From NCBI RefSeq assembly GCF_907164915.1, contig NC_061863.1, positions 38,909,382 through 38,973,381 of the forward strand: 64,000 bases of DNA, given 5' to 3'. The translations under genes and the position numbers were made by a program. The stretch comes from Impatiens glandulifera. Lineage: Eukaryota; Streptophyta; Magnoliopsida; Ericales; Balsaminaceae. Shown in pieces: positions 24,794 through 36,974 of this stretch; position 1 is the stretch's first letter, and every line of letters begins with the position of its first letter. The notes below the pieces were generated by a model. The model saw nothing but the letters and a program-made list of their open reading frames with translations. It did no database searches and was not told where the DNA came from.

Positions 24794-26523
24794 AGCCTGA
24801 GTCCCCACAAACCGATAAATCTCCAGCGCCGGTCTTAATCGAGGACCACGTCAAGGGATACATCGAGGAATTTTTACAAGATGCCATCATCCCGTGGTAG
24901 ACTAAAGTGAAAGAAAGGGTGAAAACATCACACCGGTTGGCTAAGTCTACCGGTGAAATTCTCAACTCCGCGATCCAATGACTTACAGTTGTTGAAGAGA
25001 ATTACGCCCAACCGACCAACTGATCAGTTCAACGACACATAGAACTACAACTCTTGAGGACGGTCTTGCTCAAACCGACTAGCGGCTCGGTTCAACGGAT
25101 CAAAAGTTAGCGACTCTTGAAGAGAGTCACAACCATACCGCTCAACAACTTACGTCAAGGGATCAAAGATTGACATCTCTTGAAGAGGGTCATTATCAAT
25201 CTGGTATTCAGGCTGGTTCGATAATTCAAAGATTGATAGCGCTTGAAGAAAAGCATACCCAGACCGAAGCCGCGCTACAAGCGGTCTCCGAACAGCTTGC
25301 GGAAATGATTGCGGCCAAGCTAGCGGCTGACGAGGCACTTGAGAAAGCGAATGAAATCGCGGCCCAAAAAATCCAAGAAGCTGAGAACGAGAATATGCGG
25401 ATACTAAAGGAAAGGGAACAGGCGGATGCGAGCCTGACCTAACATTTTCAGGTAGTAGAAAATGCCGCACCGGAACAAGTGGTACAAGCAAATGAGGACG
25501 CGGCTCGGCTAATCCAACAACAGTTGATAGAAGAAGAAATTGAAGAAAGAAATACACTCTCTAATCCGGCAGCTCCCTCAACCGGACCGGTCACCAGAAA
25601 GAGAAAGGCCACCAAGAAGACAGCAGCTAAACGGACTCAACAGCTGTCGGTTGAGATTGCTGAATCGACCAATGCTCCTCCAATCACCTAGGATTCACCA
25701 GAATTTGTAGAAGTTGAGGACGAGGCTGTACCGGTGAAGAAGAGAGTGCGGTACGCTAATGTGCTCCCACTCAGATCGGTCCCTTCACAAGCATAGGCTT
25801 CACCAATCACCGGCACCTCGGGCGGTCAAGCATCTTCCTCCGGACTTGGCAGCGATCCGTGCAATCCGGGAAAAGGGATAATGGCTCAATATCTCAAGAG
25901 ATACATGCCAAAAGACGACAAGAATATGGAATAGACTTTCAATTATCTGTTCTTTATGTCAACTTTATAATATTTCCTATTTTTATATATATAAAGTATT
26001 TTTGGAAACCGTCCTACATTTTACTTCTTACATGATTTTGAATATTTTAAATAAAATAATCAAAAAGGGAGAAATTGATAAGATAAAATTTTTTAAAATC
26101 AAAAACTTTCTCAAATTTTTCTAAAATTTTTTCTAAACCTTTTTCAAAAATCCGGCCAAACAAAATTTTAAAAACAACCGGCCTACTTCTTACTTCTTAC
26201 ATGATTTTGAATATTTTAAATAAAATAATCAAATAGGGAGAAATTGTTAGATAAATTAGACCGGTTAAAATAAAAACTTAACAAAAACAAATTTATGTGC
26301 CGTAACGGTCAAGAACTTTGAATCGGTCAAGAATCTAACCGGTCAAGTAATCAAACCGGTTAGAAGAAGAAGCAAAGGATGTATCCAAAACCGGAAGTTA
26401 TCCGGTTAACCTGAAGCTATGAACAACCGGTAGACATCCTAAACCAAAATGCAGTATTCAACCGAAAACCGACGAAGAGACTACTTAAAGAAAGAAGTTA
26501 AGATTATCAAACTAAGTACAATC
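24794..26523 (+). repeat. 1730-bp tandem duplication, second copy
   Basis: Copy of 23064-24793. It includes a second coiled-coil coding stretch (25170-25691, with CAG to TAG at about 25688), the polypurine tracts and the first part of the 3' LTR (from 26245). The offset between copies is exactly 1730 bp throughout, so no internal indel occurred. Confidence 0.9.
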
Positions 26524-27537
26524 TACAAATTGGTGCAAACGAACACTTTGAGTATCTGCGAAAGATGATATTAAAGGATCAGACTGTGACATTGCCATAT
26601 CCATACAAGTCTGATGATACTCTGAAGGATGCAGAAGATTGCCTGAAGAAACAGTTACCATTTTGGTACAAGTCAAATGTGCAGTTCTCCAGATGCAGGT
26701 AACTGTCAACCTGGCAGTTGCCATATTAAGTAAAAGACAAATGAAGTCGGTCTGCTCCATGCCTTGGAAGCTTAATCCGCATTTAATGCTATGCTGATCC
26801 TCTGCTCAACCAATCAGATTCAAGGATTACCCTGAAGGTATCCGTTGAAGAAATGTGACCGTTGGCACATTTCACCTATAAAAGAAGGAGCTGAAGAGGA
26901 GTAAATGCAGACACGACAGTTACAAAAAGTCACAAGAGTTACAAGAGACACAACAATTAAGAGCGCCAACAACCCAAGTTACAAGTTACAAGTTGTGTTT
27001 ATCTCTTTACAAGATTAAAAGCTTAAGTGTGCATTTGAAGTGTGATTACAATTTCTGTGACAATTGTAAGAGTGTTTATCGAGCAGTAAATAAGTCTCGA
27101 TTGTGTAGTGTAGTTGAGTATTCCTTAGTGAATATCCTTCTCGCGGTTTGAGAAGAAGGGGTGACGTAGGAGTTTTATCTCCGAACATCCATAAAAACTT
27201 GTCTTGTTCTTTATTTTTTGCCGCTTCTACTTTCTAACTCACTCGTACTGTCTTAACCGACTTACATCACTCTAACCGATTCACTAAACCTCAAACCGAC
27301 CTCCTAATCTCCAAACCGATATTCTCCAAAACCTATCTCTATTCATCCTGTGTGTGTGTTGCTTCAGTCTGAAACAAACCACTTCCGCACTTGAACTCGG
27401 TTCAAGGGTTTGTGACAGCCTGTGTAGTATTGAAACCGGTGTTCATCTCTAACCGAATTAGCGCCAACCGTTGAGTGTTGTCAGAAAGTGTTAACCGGCT
27501 GGACCCCAATCCGCCATCCGCGATCTAGATCCTAACA
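26245..27537 (+). repeat. Complete LTR of element A (3' LTR)
   Basis: TGTTAGATAAATTAGACCGG to CCTAACA, 1293 bp, close to the 5' LTR. It contains the conserved twin-hairpin segment at 27134-27195. It is followed not by flanking DNA but by a PBS and gag start, so this LTR also serves as the 5' LTR of a second, truncated copy. Confidence 0.9.
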
Positions 27538-27927
27538 ATTGGTATCAGAGAAGTTAGTTTCAATACTCAAGCAACCTGAAGCAAGCAAGCATGACTTTCG
27601 AAAAGCCTCCAATGCTAGAAGGTGATGATTTCGCCAACTAGAAGATATGCATGCACTTGCACTTAATCATCATGGATGATGAGATGTCGTTCATCCTGTC
27701 TGAAGGACCGATAAAGATTGATAAAGATAGAAAGGACTGGACAGCTGAGGATAAGAGGAGAAACAATCTGGATAATCACGCCAAAAGCCATATCTTCAAA
27801 GGTTTGGACAGAAATACTTTCTATAAGGTCAAAGATTGCAAAACCTCAAAGGAAGTATGGGAAACAGTGATTCAACTCCATGAGGGAAATGAAAGAATCA
27901 AGGAAACAAGATAATGATGGCTACTCA
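27538..27927 (+). pseudogene. PBS and gag start of a second element A copy, truncated
   Basis: Behind the LTR follows a PBS (TGGTATCAGAG), then gag matching 13709-14050 from ATG 27591. The codon for the first conserved Trp, TGG at 13757 in the first copy, is TAG here (27639-27641). Elsewhere the copy is better preserved than the first: a Cys and a Trp that are TGA in copy 1 are intact at about 27838 and 27860. The similarity ends at 27927, where element C sequence begins. Confidence 0.85.
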
Positions 27928-27993
27928 AATATTGTTCATCAAGCGTCGGTGTAGTTTCTTCCTCAATGTGTTCAATTGGCTTGTCATCGTTAA

Positions 27994-29574
27994 TGTTAAA
28001 TAAAAGTATTAATTATAAGTGTATAAATAAAGAACTGAACTGTGTTAAATTAATTATGTGCAGATTAAAGAAAACCGAAAATGAAAGTTGTCCGGTAGTT
28101 GATCAAATCTGGCATTTGATCAAAGTTTGGTTCCTACAAAGAGGTACTTCCGACTTTATCTCCAAATCGGTATTATATAAGTTCGATATTATGTAAAAGA
28201 CGCGTCCGGTATTTATGAGATCGGTTTTATATAAAAAATGTGTCCGGTATTTTATGAGATCGATTTTTTATAAAAGACGCGTCCTGTATTTTATGAGATC
28301 AGTTTTATATTAGAACGCGTCCGATATTATATGAATTCGGTATTTTATTAAGGCGCGTCTGGTAGTTTGTGAGCTTCCGGTTTTTACATCAAACCGATAT
28401 TTTATAGAAGCGTCCTGTAGTTTATTCAGATCGGTTTCTGGATAAATGCTTTTGGTTTTATCTCACCCTCGACTCTATATCTACGCCTTATGGTATTTTA
28501 CCAGTTCGGTATTATATTAGGACATTTCCGGTATTTTACCACTTCAGTCCTATACAAGGCACTTCCGGTATTTTCCAAGTTCGGTATTTTGGGTAAGCGA
28601 TTTCTTGCACATGATCAATCTTAACTCCCAATTAAGCATTCATTATGGGCAGTCTGACACGGAAGCAAAATCAGACCTATAAAAGACTATTATGAACCAA
28701 GACAAGTCAAACCCTCTAAGTTGTACGTTCCTCGTACATCGCAATCAAATTAGAAAAAAATTATATTAATGAACATTTTGAATTACTATCTTCCAAGTAT
28801 AGACAAGATCAAAGAGGATCTTCTCTAATGTACTTTCCTGGAACTCAGCCAATCAAATTGAGACATGTGTCCTCTGAAGCAAATTTGTCTGTTATATGTC
28901 TATTGTAGTCTACCTACTTCAGAAGATAGAGGACAATTTGTTTCATAACTTTTTCCGTGAGAACACAAGCTTTAAAACTACCTTAAACTGTTTTTCACGA
29001 TCAATTGCTTATACAACCTCTTTACAAGTTAAAACACTGGTGTTATCACTACTCCTAAAAGCATACAAGTTTTCTAGAGTGTTAAAGTTGTATTACATAC
29101 TGCTTATTCTGCGTGAGTATTCAGTGTTGTAAGTTGACATAATTTGTTTTTGATCAACAGAGTGTTTGTGTGTTGGGAGTTCGGAAACAGACAGTGTATA
29201 AGTTGTGGTTGTTTGACTGGGTTTATATAAGAGGTGCTATTCAAATCAAATCTTCTAGTAGAATCCTTCTCGAGGTCGAGAAGAAGGGGTGACGTAGGAG
29301 AGTTTACTCCGAACATCCATAAACAAACTTTGTGTCTTGTGTTCTTTACATTCTGCTCTATTCTACTCTTTATCTATTGTTACAAGTCTAAACAAATATT
29401 AACTTCTAAAAGGTTAATATCAATCTGTTTCTATTAACTATGTTCAAGAGTTTGTGACGACTTGCGAAGAATAGAAACGGATATTAACTTCTAATAGAGT
29501 TAATATCAAACCGAAATGTGTAAGCATTCAACATAGTCAGACCCCCGACTCTATTGTCGTACCCAATCCTAACA
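27994..29574 (+). repeat. 5' LTR of element B
   Basis: Starts TGTTAAATAAAAG and ends CCTAACA, 1581 bp. At 28130-28600 there is an array of 'acgcgtccggtattttatga' and 'gatcggttttatata' type units, about 8-10 in number, 40-60 bp apart. A palindromic 'tacgttcctcgta' lies near 28722. The twin-hairpin motif lies at 29263-29325. It is similar to the minus-strand LTR at 58834-60646. Confidence 0.9.
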
Positions 29575-29589
29575 AGTGGTATCAGAGCA
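29575..29589 (+). promoter_or_regulatory. Primer-binding site, element B
   Basis: TGGTATCAGAGC at 29577-29588, complementary to initiator methionine tRNA, directly after the LTR. Confidence 0.9.
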
Positions 29590-29623
29590 GATTGTTTCTA
29601 TTCTCAAGCATCTGAAAATCATC

Positions 29624-32600
29624 ATGTCTTCCTCCAACAAGCCCCCTATGTTCTGAAGTGATGATTTCATTGATTGGAATCTACGCATGTAGGTGTATTT
29701 AGCCTCACAAAACGATGACATGTGGTATGTCATCATTGATGGCCCGATCAAGATTGAGAAGGAAAGATGTGAGTGAACCAATGAAGATAAAAGGAAGAAC
29801 AACCTTTATAACTTGGCCAAGAACTCCATATATAGAACTCTAGATAAGAACATGTTCGCAAAGATCAGAGCATGTACCACTACTAAGGAAGTATGGGAGA
29901 AGATCGTTCAACTCAATGAGGGCAACAAACAAACCATAGAGAACAAAATCATGGTTGCAACTTAGAAGTTCGAAAACATCAAAATGCGTCCCAGAGAAAC
30001 GATGAATGAGTTTGACAAACGGTTCACCAAAATTGTCAATGAACTTTCCACTTTGGGAAAGGTTTATGGAAACAAAGAAGTCATAGTCAAGGCCTTCAAG
30101 GCACTTCCCAGCGCTTGGGACGTTAAGATAACGGTGATGAGGGAGTTCAGAAACCTCAATAAGATGTAGTTGCACGACATGTTTGATGATCTGAAAGATC
30201 ATGAGTTCGAGATGAACTCAAGGAATGAAGATGAGCCTTCATCCTCGAACGTGACTAGAGCATTGGTGTCCTCTGTGGAGCCAACAACCCCTGCACCAAT
30301 CAAGTTAGCTGAAAAGTTCAGCAAAGATGCGATGGCACTGCTTGTCAAGAAGTTTGGCAAATTCATGATGAAGAATCAATTTAACCCATCTTTTAATAAC
30401 AACAATAACTCTAATTATTATAAGGCTAACATTCGTTGCTTTAATTGTGATACTTTAGGTCACTACAAGTTGAAATGTCGGAAGCCAAAGAGAGATGACA
30501 AGAAGCCAGCTGATCAGAAACATAAGGAGGACCATAAATCATCCAATCACAATAAGGATCAGAAAGCGATGGTGGTAGAGGAGAGAAAAAGCAAGTGGAA
30601 TCAAAGTGATTCAGACTCAAGTGATAGTGATGATGAAGAAGTCAAGTTCTTCATGGCCAATGATGAAGAGGTATTTGACTTTGCCTCTGAAGAGTTTTCT
30701 CAAGACGACTTACTACACTCAATGACATGGTCATTGAGAATAAGAAAATGTCTGCCCTCATTTCAACTCAACCAGATAACAAAACTGGTAAAACAAATGA
30801 ACTATCCTCTGAGAATGAGAAGCTCAATGAGATAGTTCAACTGTTGACCAAAGAAAACGAGAGAATTAACTATGTGATTGTTGCATGGACTAAGTCTGGG
30901 GATGCAGACAACTACAAATTTGGACTAGGCTTTAATAACAACAACTTAGACAAGTCATGTAATAAGTTGAAACCCAAGAAAGGAAAACTTCCTTCCATAA
31001 GTTTTGTCAAGGGTACCTCAACTTACATTCAAACAAGTCACGATGCAGATGAGCCATCAACTAAAAGGCAACTAAAATATGTGGAGCCAACTGATAAGTC
31101 ACGGTGGCTTAATCCTGAGAGAAGGAAAGTCAGTCGGTCGGATGGACATGAACATGACAAGCGGGCGTGGAGGTACCATCATAGCTCATCCTCAAAATAT
31201 TATGTCTCATCTAAAGGCAGACAGAGAGATGCTAAGCCTAGTGCATGTAGAATTATTAAGACTAACACTGGGAGATCCATCAAAATAACATAAGTATGGA
31301 TCCCTAAAATACTGATCAATCGTGGACCCAATTAAATGTGGGTACCAAAGGGTATAAATAGTCTTATTTGTAGGTTAAACAAACCAGATGCCCGGAGGAT
31401 TCATAGTGGTATTTGGACAGTGGATTCTCAAGGCATATGACTGGAAATAGCAAGCTTTTAACCAACGCTGTGAAGAAATTTGGATTAAAAATCACATTCG
31501 GTGATAACTCCAAGGTTAAGACCGTGGACAAGGGTAATATTGTCCATGGTAACCTCACCATAAATAACGTGCTACTTGTTGAAAATCTGTTCTACAACCT
31601 GCTTAGTATAAGTCAAATGTGTGATATAGGATATATTGTTGAATTTCCTAAGCAAACATGCTTAGTTAAGTATCAATAGGGAGTACTTTGTTGACATGGC
31701 ATAGGATATGTAATGTTTATAAAATCAACTAGAAAAACAAATCATCTAATCCTATTTGCATGATAGCTAAGAACGATCAAAACTGGCTTTGGCATAAGAG
31801 ACTTAATCATCTAAACTTTAAGACTGTTAACTCTATATGTTCTAAGGATCTAGTTCAAGGGATTCATAATTTGAAGTTTTATAAAGATAAAGTTTATTCT
31901 GCTTGCCAGATGAGAAAACAGATCAAGTCAACTTTTAAAAGTAAAGGTAACATTTAGTTTGAAAGATGCTTAGAACTTTTGCATATGGATCTTTTCAGTT
32001 CCAATTAAGGTAACAAGTTTAGGAGGCATGAGATATACCTTAGTAATCATTGATGACTACTCTAGGTTTACTTGGGTTATCTTCTTAACTTCCAAGGATT
32101 AAGCTACTCCTAATTTGATTAAAATGCTTAAAAGAGTGCAAAATAAAAAATCAGTAACTGTTAATAAAATTAGATGTGATAGGGGTACTAAGTTCAGAAA
32201 CAGAACTCTATCTTCTTACCTTGAGGAGTTTAGTATTAGACATGAGTTGTCTAGTGCCAGAACTCCACAGTAAAACGGATTGGCTGAAAGGAGAAACAGA
32301 ACCCTTAAGGAAGTGGCTAGATCAATGATAGCCGACTCCGGAGTGGCTCAAAAGCTTTGGGCAGAAACTATCAATACATCGTGTCAGACTCAAAATCGAT
32401 CAATGATTAATAAAAGATTTAACAAAATGCTTTATAAGATTTACCATGGTAAAGCTCCTAATGTTAAATATTTTAGGATTTTTGGCTGTAAGTGTTACAT
32501 TCATAACAATTACAATAATTATTTGACCGATTTTGATGCCAAATCTGATGTTGGTATTATGTTAGGATATTCTTCAATAAGTAAAGCATATAGAGTTTAT

Positions 32601-33774
32601 AATAAACAAACTCTAACTGTTGAAGAATAATCTCATGTTGTGTTTGATGAATCTGTTGAAACTAACACTTATATATCCATTGATTTGTCTAACAGAATGG
32701 AGGATGTCAATCTCCAGTCTAATAGCGACGATGAAGTTTAAGTCAACCGAAATATTGCTTCTGAGCAGACGGTTGAGAATGTTTAAATTCAACATGACCA
32801 GAACACAACTCAACAGGCTACTAATAGTTTGGATAACTCTTAGCAATATGGTCGGTCAGATCTTGATCAACCAACTAGTCTATCTCTTGATCAAATAATC
32901 GGTCGATCAGAAAATGTTTCGGGACCAAACTTCAAATGGAACAGAAATAATCCTCTTGAGATAATAATAGGTGACTCCTCTGCGCCTCTTAGGACCAGAC
33001 ATCAATCGTTAGATGAGTATGCGAAATTTGCTTTCATGTCACAGATTGAGCCTAAGAAGGTTGATGAAGCATTGCTTGATCCATATTGGATCCTTACAAT
33101 GCAAGAGGAGCTAAATCAATTCGAAAGAACAAAGTACGACATTTGGTTCCAAGACTAGCTAATTAATCTGTCATTGGAACCAGATGGATCTTTCGTATCA
33201 AACTCAATGAATATGGTTTGTTCACGAGGAACAAGACTAGACTAGTGGCCCAAGGATATAGACAAGAGGAATGCATGGACTTCGAGGAGTTAATTGTTAT
33301 TGTTGCCAGACTTGAGGCCATTCGAATTTTTTTGGCATTTGTTGCTTTTAAAAATTTCAAGGTTTTTCAAATGGACGTTAAAAGTGCATTTCTTAAAAGA
33401 ATAATTAATGAGGTATATGTTGAGAAGCCACCCGATTTTAAAAACCCTACCTTGATGAGTCATATTTTTCGACTAGACAAGCATTATATGGTCTTAAGAA
33501 GGCTCCTAGAGCCTGGTATGATACTCTTACTAAGTTCCTATTTGATCATGATTTCACTATAGGATCTGTTGATAAGACATTGTTCAAGTTTGAAAAAGAC
33601 TCTCATATCTTACTTGTTCAAATATATGTTGATGACATTATTTTTGGATCAACTAACCCCAAGCTATGTAAAAAGTTTTCTAAGATGATGACAAATAAGT
33701 TCGAGATGAGCATGATGGGGGAGCTAAGCTTCTTCTTAGATCTTCAAGTTCGTCAACTTGAAGGAGGCACCTAA
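29624..33774 (+). pseudogene. Gag-Pol of element B, broken and truncated
   Basis: Gag starts at ATG 29624 but meets stops early (29655, 29690). The main Gag body runs through 29984-30690 and has an intact CCHC knuckle at 30437-30478. A protease with 'DSGFSRHMTGNS' is at 31413, a pre-integrase domain with 'WLWHKRLNHL' at 31780 and an integrase end with 'MAERRNRTLKE' at 32280. The reverse transcriptase (33200-33770) has '[10 protein letters not shown]' and '[10 protein letters not shown]'. The sequence stops just after 'FFLDLQVRQLEGG', so RNase H is gone. Stops include TAG 29963-29965, TAG near 30167, TAG near 31677 and TAA near 32272. A frameshift lies near 33480. Confidence 0.9.
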
Positions 33775-33775
33775 C

Positions 33776-34691
33776 AAGTATTAATTATGGGCAGTCTAAC
33801 ACGGCAGCAAAATCAGACAAATAAAAGACTACTATGAACCAAGACAAGTCAAACCCTCTGAGTTGTACGTTCCTCGTACATCGCAATCAAATTAGGACAG
33901 ATGTCTATTAATGAATATTTTGGCTTACTATCATCCAAGTACAGACAATATCAAAGAGGATCTTCTGTGATGTACTTTCCTAGAACTCAGACAATCAAAT
34001 TAGGACATGTGTCTTTTGAAGCAAATATGTCTGTTATATGTCCGTTGCAGTCTGCCTACTTAAGAATATAGAGGACAATTTGATTCATAACCTTTTCCGT
34101 GAGAACACAAGCTTTGAAACTGCCTTAAACTGTTTTTCACGATCAATTGCTTCTACAACCGCTTTACAAGTTAAAACACCGGTGTTCTCACTACTCCTAA
34201 AAGATTACAAGTTTGCTAGAGTGTTAAAGTTATATTACATACTACTTATTTTGCGTGAGTATTCAGTGTTGTAAGTTGACAAAATTTGTTTCTAATTAAT
34301 AGAGTGTTTGTGTGCTAGGAGTTCGAAAACAGATAGTGTCTAAGTCCTAGTTGTCCGACTGGGTTTGTACAATAGGTGCTATTCAAATCAAATCTTCTAG
34401 TGGAATCCTTCTCGAGGTCGAGAAGAAGGGGTAACATAGGAGAGTTTTCTCCGAACATCCATAAACAAACTTTGTGTCTTATGATCTTTACATTCTGCTC
34501 TATTCTACTCTTTATCTGTTGCTTCAAGTCTAAACAAATATTTTCGCACTTGAACTATGTTCAAGAGTTTGTGACGACTTGCGAAGAATAGAAACGGATA
34601 TTAATTTCTAACAGAGTTAATATCAAACCGAAGTGTGTAAGCATTCTACATAGTCAAACCCTCGTCTCTATTTTTGTACCCGATCCTAACA
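33776..34691 (+). repeat. Truncated 3' LTR of element B
   Basis: Matches 28640-29574 of the 5' LTR from 'attatgggcagtct' to the end CCTAACA. The front of the LTR, including the CCGGTATT array, is deleted. Its twin-hairpin copy (34403-34465) keeps the stems but has TAACATAGG where others have TGACGTAGG. Confidence 0.9.
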
Positions 34692-36960
34692 GTTAATACC
34701 ATCACCGTCGCCTTTCACAATGTCTCCCCCATGAACAAAACTCATGGAAGGTGGAGTTGTATCCAAATTAACAGGTATTTCAGTAGAGGAACTAACATCT
34801 TCAACCTTGTCACTATTACATGTAACTTGGTCATCAATAAACACAACATCTCTACTTCTAACGATCTTCTTCCTCATCGGATCTCATAACTTGTAATCGA
34901 ATTGTTTGTGACCGCTCCATTAAGACACACAATTTCACCATATTATAAAGCTTTGACCTTTCATATTTTGGGATATTAATGAACTTCTTACAACTAAAGA
35001 CTCTCAAATCTTTGTAAGAGACATATTTTCCTGTCCAAACCCTATTCAAAATATTATTGTTCAATGTTGTTGCATGAGAAAGATTTATCAAGTCAATTGT
35101 GATTCTCATTGCCTACCCCAAAAGGACTTGGGCAACTTCGCATAAGACAACATACACCACACTCTTTCTACAATCTGACAGTTCATTATTCCAGCCACAC
35201 TATTGTGTTGATGTGTCTTTGAATTTATTTTCTCCAATCTGATGTCGTGATCTCTACAATATTATTCAAATAGACTCATGTATTCACCATCGTTGTTTAA
35301 CTTCACACATCGCAATTTTCTGTTTGTTTCTCTCTCAACCTTGGTGTGAAAATCCTTAAAGACCTCTAACACATGATCTTTAGTTTTTAGTGCATTAAAC
35401 CTAAATTTCTAGAGTGATCATCAATAAATGTTATAAAATAATATGCTCTACCAAGAGATATTTCTTGCATAGAACAAACATCAGTATGAATCACATTAAG
35501 AACATTTGATTTTATATTTGGAGGGAGTGTGTGAAATGCAACTTTGTGTGTTTTTCTAACTAATCAAACATCACAGGTTTTAGAGACGTACACTGCACAC
35601 CAGGAAGGGACTATTTCCTAGCAAGAGCTTGAAGTCCTCTTTAACATGGTCGAGTCTTTTGTGCCACAAATCAATATTTACATCTTTCCAGTTTAAGTTT
35701 ATCTCTCTCTTGTACAATTTTTCTTGCATTACATACAATGTGTTCGTCTTCGTCTCTCTAGACATCACGAGTGAACATTTGGTGAACTTTCACTAACCTT
35801 CACCAAAATAGTTCAAGAACCCCTCATCATCGAGTTTGTCTGTAGAAATCAAGTCGAGGAGAATGTTTATAATGTGCCTCACATCTTTGAGTATTAATTT
35901 GTAGCCGATAGTAGTCTCTAAGAAAATTTCGTCGATACCCGTTATCTTCGATAATTCGTCGTTACCCTTTAGAGATTGTCAAAATCTCCTCTCGAATATG
36001 TAAAGAAAAATTTTTCATGATAAGTAACGTGAAATGAAGCACTGGAATTAATCACTCAATCACTATCTTGACTTATGAGATTAACGCAACCATCCTCACA
36101 CACAACGGTAGGGTCGCCCTCTACAACCGCATTGGTTTCTTTTTCACCATTATGCCCTTCATTTTGTTCTCACTTCTATATTTGACATTCTCTCTTTATT
36201 TTCCCTAATTTATTACAATGATAGCACTTAATATCACCACGAGACTTCGATCTTCTTTTGTTCGAGTCATTCTTTTTTTTGTCGTATGGAGATCTATTCT
36301 TACTCCTTCCCCGCGACTCTGGAGTTTCACTTACTAGGGCTTTTGAAACTGGTTCACCTTTTCCCCTTATTTTAGCATCTTCGTTGAAAATACTATCTTT
36401 AACCATGTCAATGATTAGAATATCATCTTTCGTTGAATTTCTCAACGAAATCACCAACATTTCCCAACTGTTTGGTAACAAGTTGAGAAGTGGTAGAGTA
36501 TGTAGCTCATCAGCGAGAGTCATATCCATCAATGTCATCGAATTCACTAAGTCAATTAACTTGTTAGTGTGCTCTGTCATACTCCCATTGTCTTTGTACT
36601 TCACTTCACGAGTCTTTGAATTACCATAGCCTTGTTCCTAGAAGAACCATTCTCGAACATCGACTTAAACTTCTTCCAAAGAGCATGTGCGTCGTTCTCT
36701 TCTGCAATGTGGTGAAAAATATTTTGGTCAACCCACTGCCTAATCGTATCAGTTATTTTTCAATTCATAATTTTCCAATCTTCATCGTTCATCGTGTCTT
36801 ACTTTGTCATGCCTTGTACGGGCCTAAACAAATCTCTACAAATCACTAAATTTAGCATCTTGCATTACCCAACCCAAAATTTCGTAGAGGTTGCTTAATC
36901 ATCCTAATCAAATTTTGCTCATTCATTGGACACACAAAAATTTCATCAGTCCAACAAAAT
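34692..36960 (-). pseudogene. Copia element C: gag, pre-integrase and integrase fragments
   Basis: Minus-strand 5' half of element C. Gag (36176-36604) carries a zinc knuckle C-x2-C-x4-[H]-x4-C in which the histidine is Lys ('GKIKREC'). The pre-integrase 'LWHKRLDHV' lies at 35650-35690. The integrase C-terminal part has 'NRVWTGKYVSY' and 'LRVFSCKKF' (34960-35060) and 'SRDVVFIDD' (34830-34860). Frames are interrupted throughout. It joins the hinge at 27928-27993 once element B is removed. Confidence 0.85.
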
Positions 36961-36972
36961 GCTTTGATACCA
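36961..36972 (-). promoter_or_regulatory. Primer-binding site, element C
   Basis: On the minus strand TGGTATCAAAGC, one base different from the PBS of elements A and B, next to the 5' LTR of element C. Confidence 0.8.
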
Positions 36973-36974
36973 TT

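Larger units (their letters stand above)
12393..27927 (+). mobile_element. Sirevirus-type Ty1/copia element A with extra 3' genes
   Basis: Order: 5' LTR (12393-13655), PBS, gag-pol (13709-18710, broken), three extra ORFs (19233-24204), polypurine tracts, partial LTR (24515-24793), duplicated internal end (24794-26244), 3' LTR (26245-27537), then the PBS and gag start of a second copy (27538-27927). The coding order PR-INT-RT-RH and motifs such as '[10 protein letters not shown]' place it in copia. The long internal region behind pol, multiplied polypurine tracts and the zinc-knuckle Gag agree with Sireviruses. No target duplication was found, because the right end is a truncation inside gag. 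Confidence 0.85.
27994..34691 (+). mobile_element. Sirevirus-type copia element B, inserted in element C
   Basis: Complete 5' LTR (27994-29574), PBS, broken gag-pol (29624-33774) and the rear part of a 3' LTR (33776-34691). The five bases on each side, GTTAA at 27989-27993 and GTTAA at 34692-34696, form a perfect target duplication. Removing the element restores a continuous element C hinge sequence. RNase H, any env-like region and the first part of the 3' LTR are missing through one deletion at about 33775. Confidence 0.93.

Noticed and set aside
11794..27932. Target duplication for the A complex (ATTTG / CAAAT)
   Set aside because: The right-hand bases are the reverse complement, not a direct repeat, and the right end is a truncation inside gag; treated as coincidence.
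36258..36629. Plus-strand ORF of 123 codons opposite element C Gag
   Set aside because: It is the antisense of the copia Gag and zinc-knuckle region; the minus strand carries the recognisable motifs.
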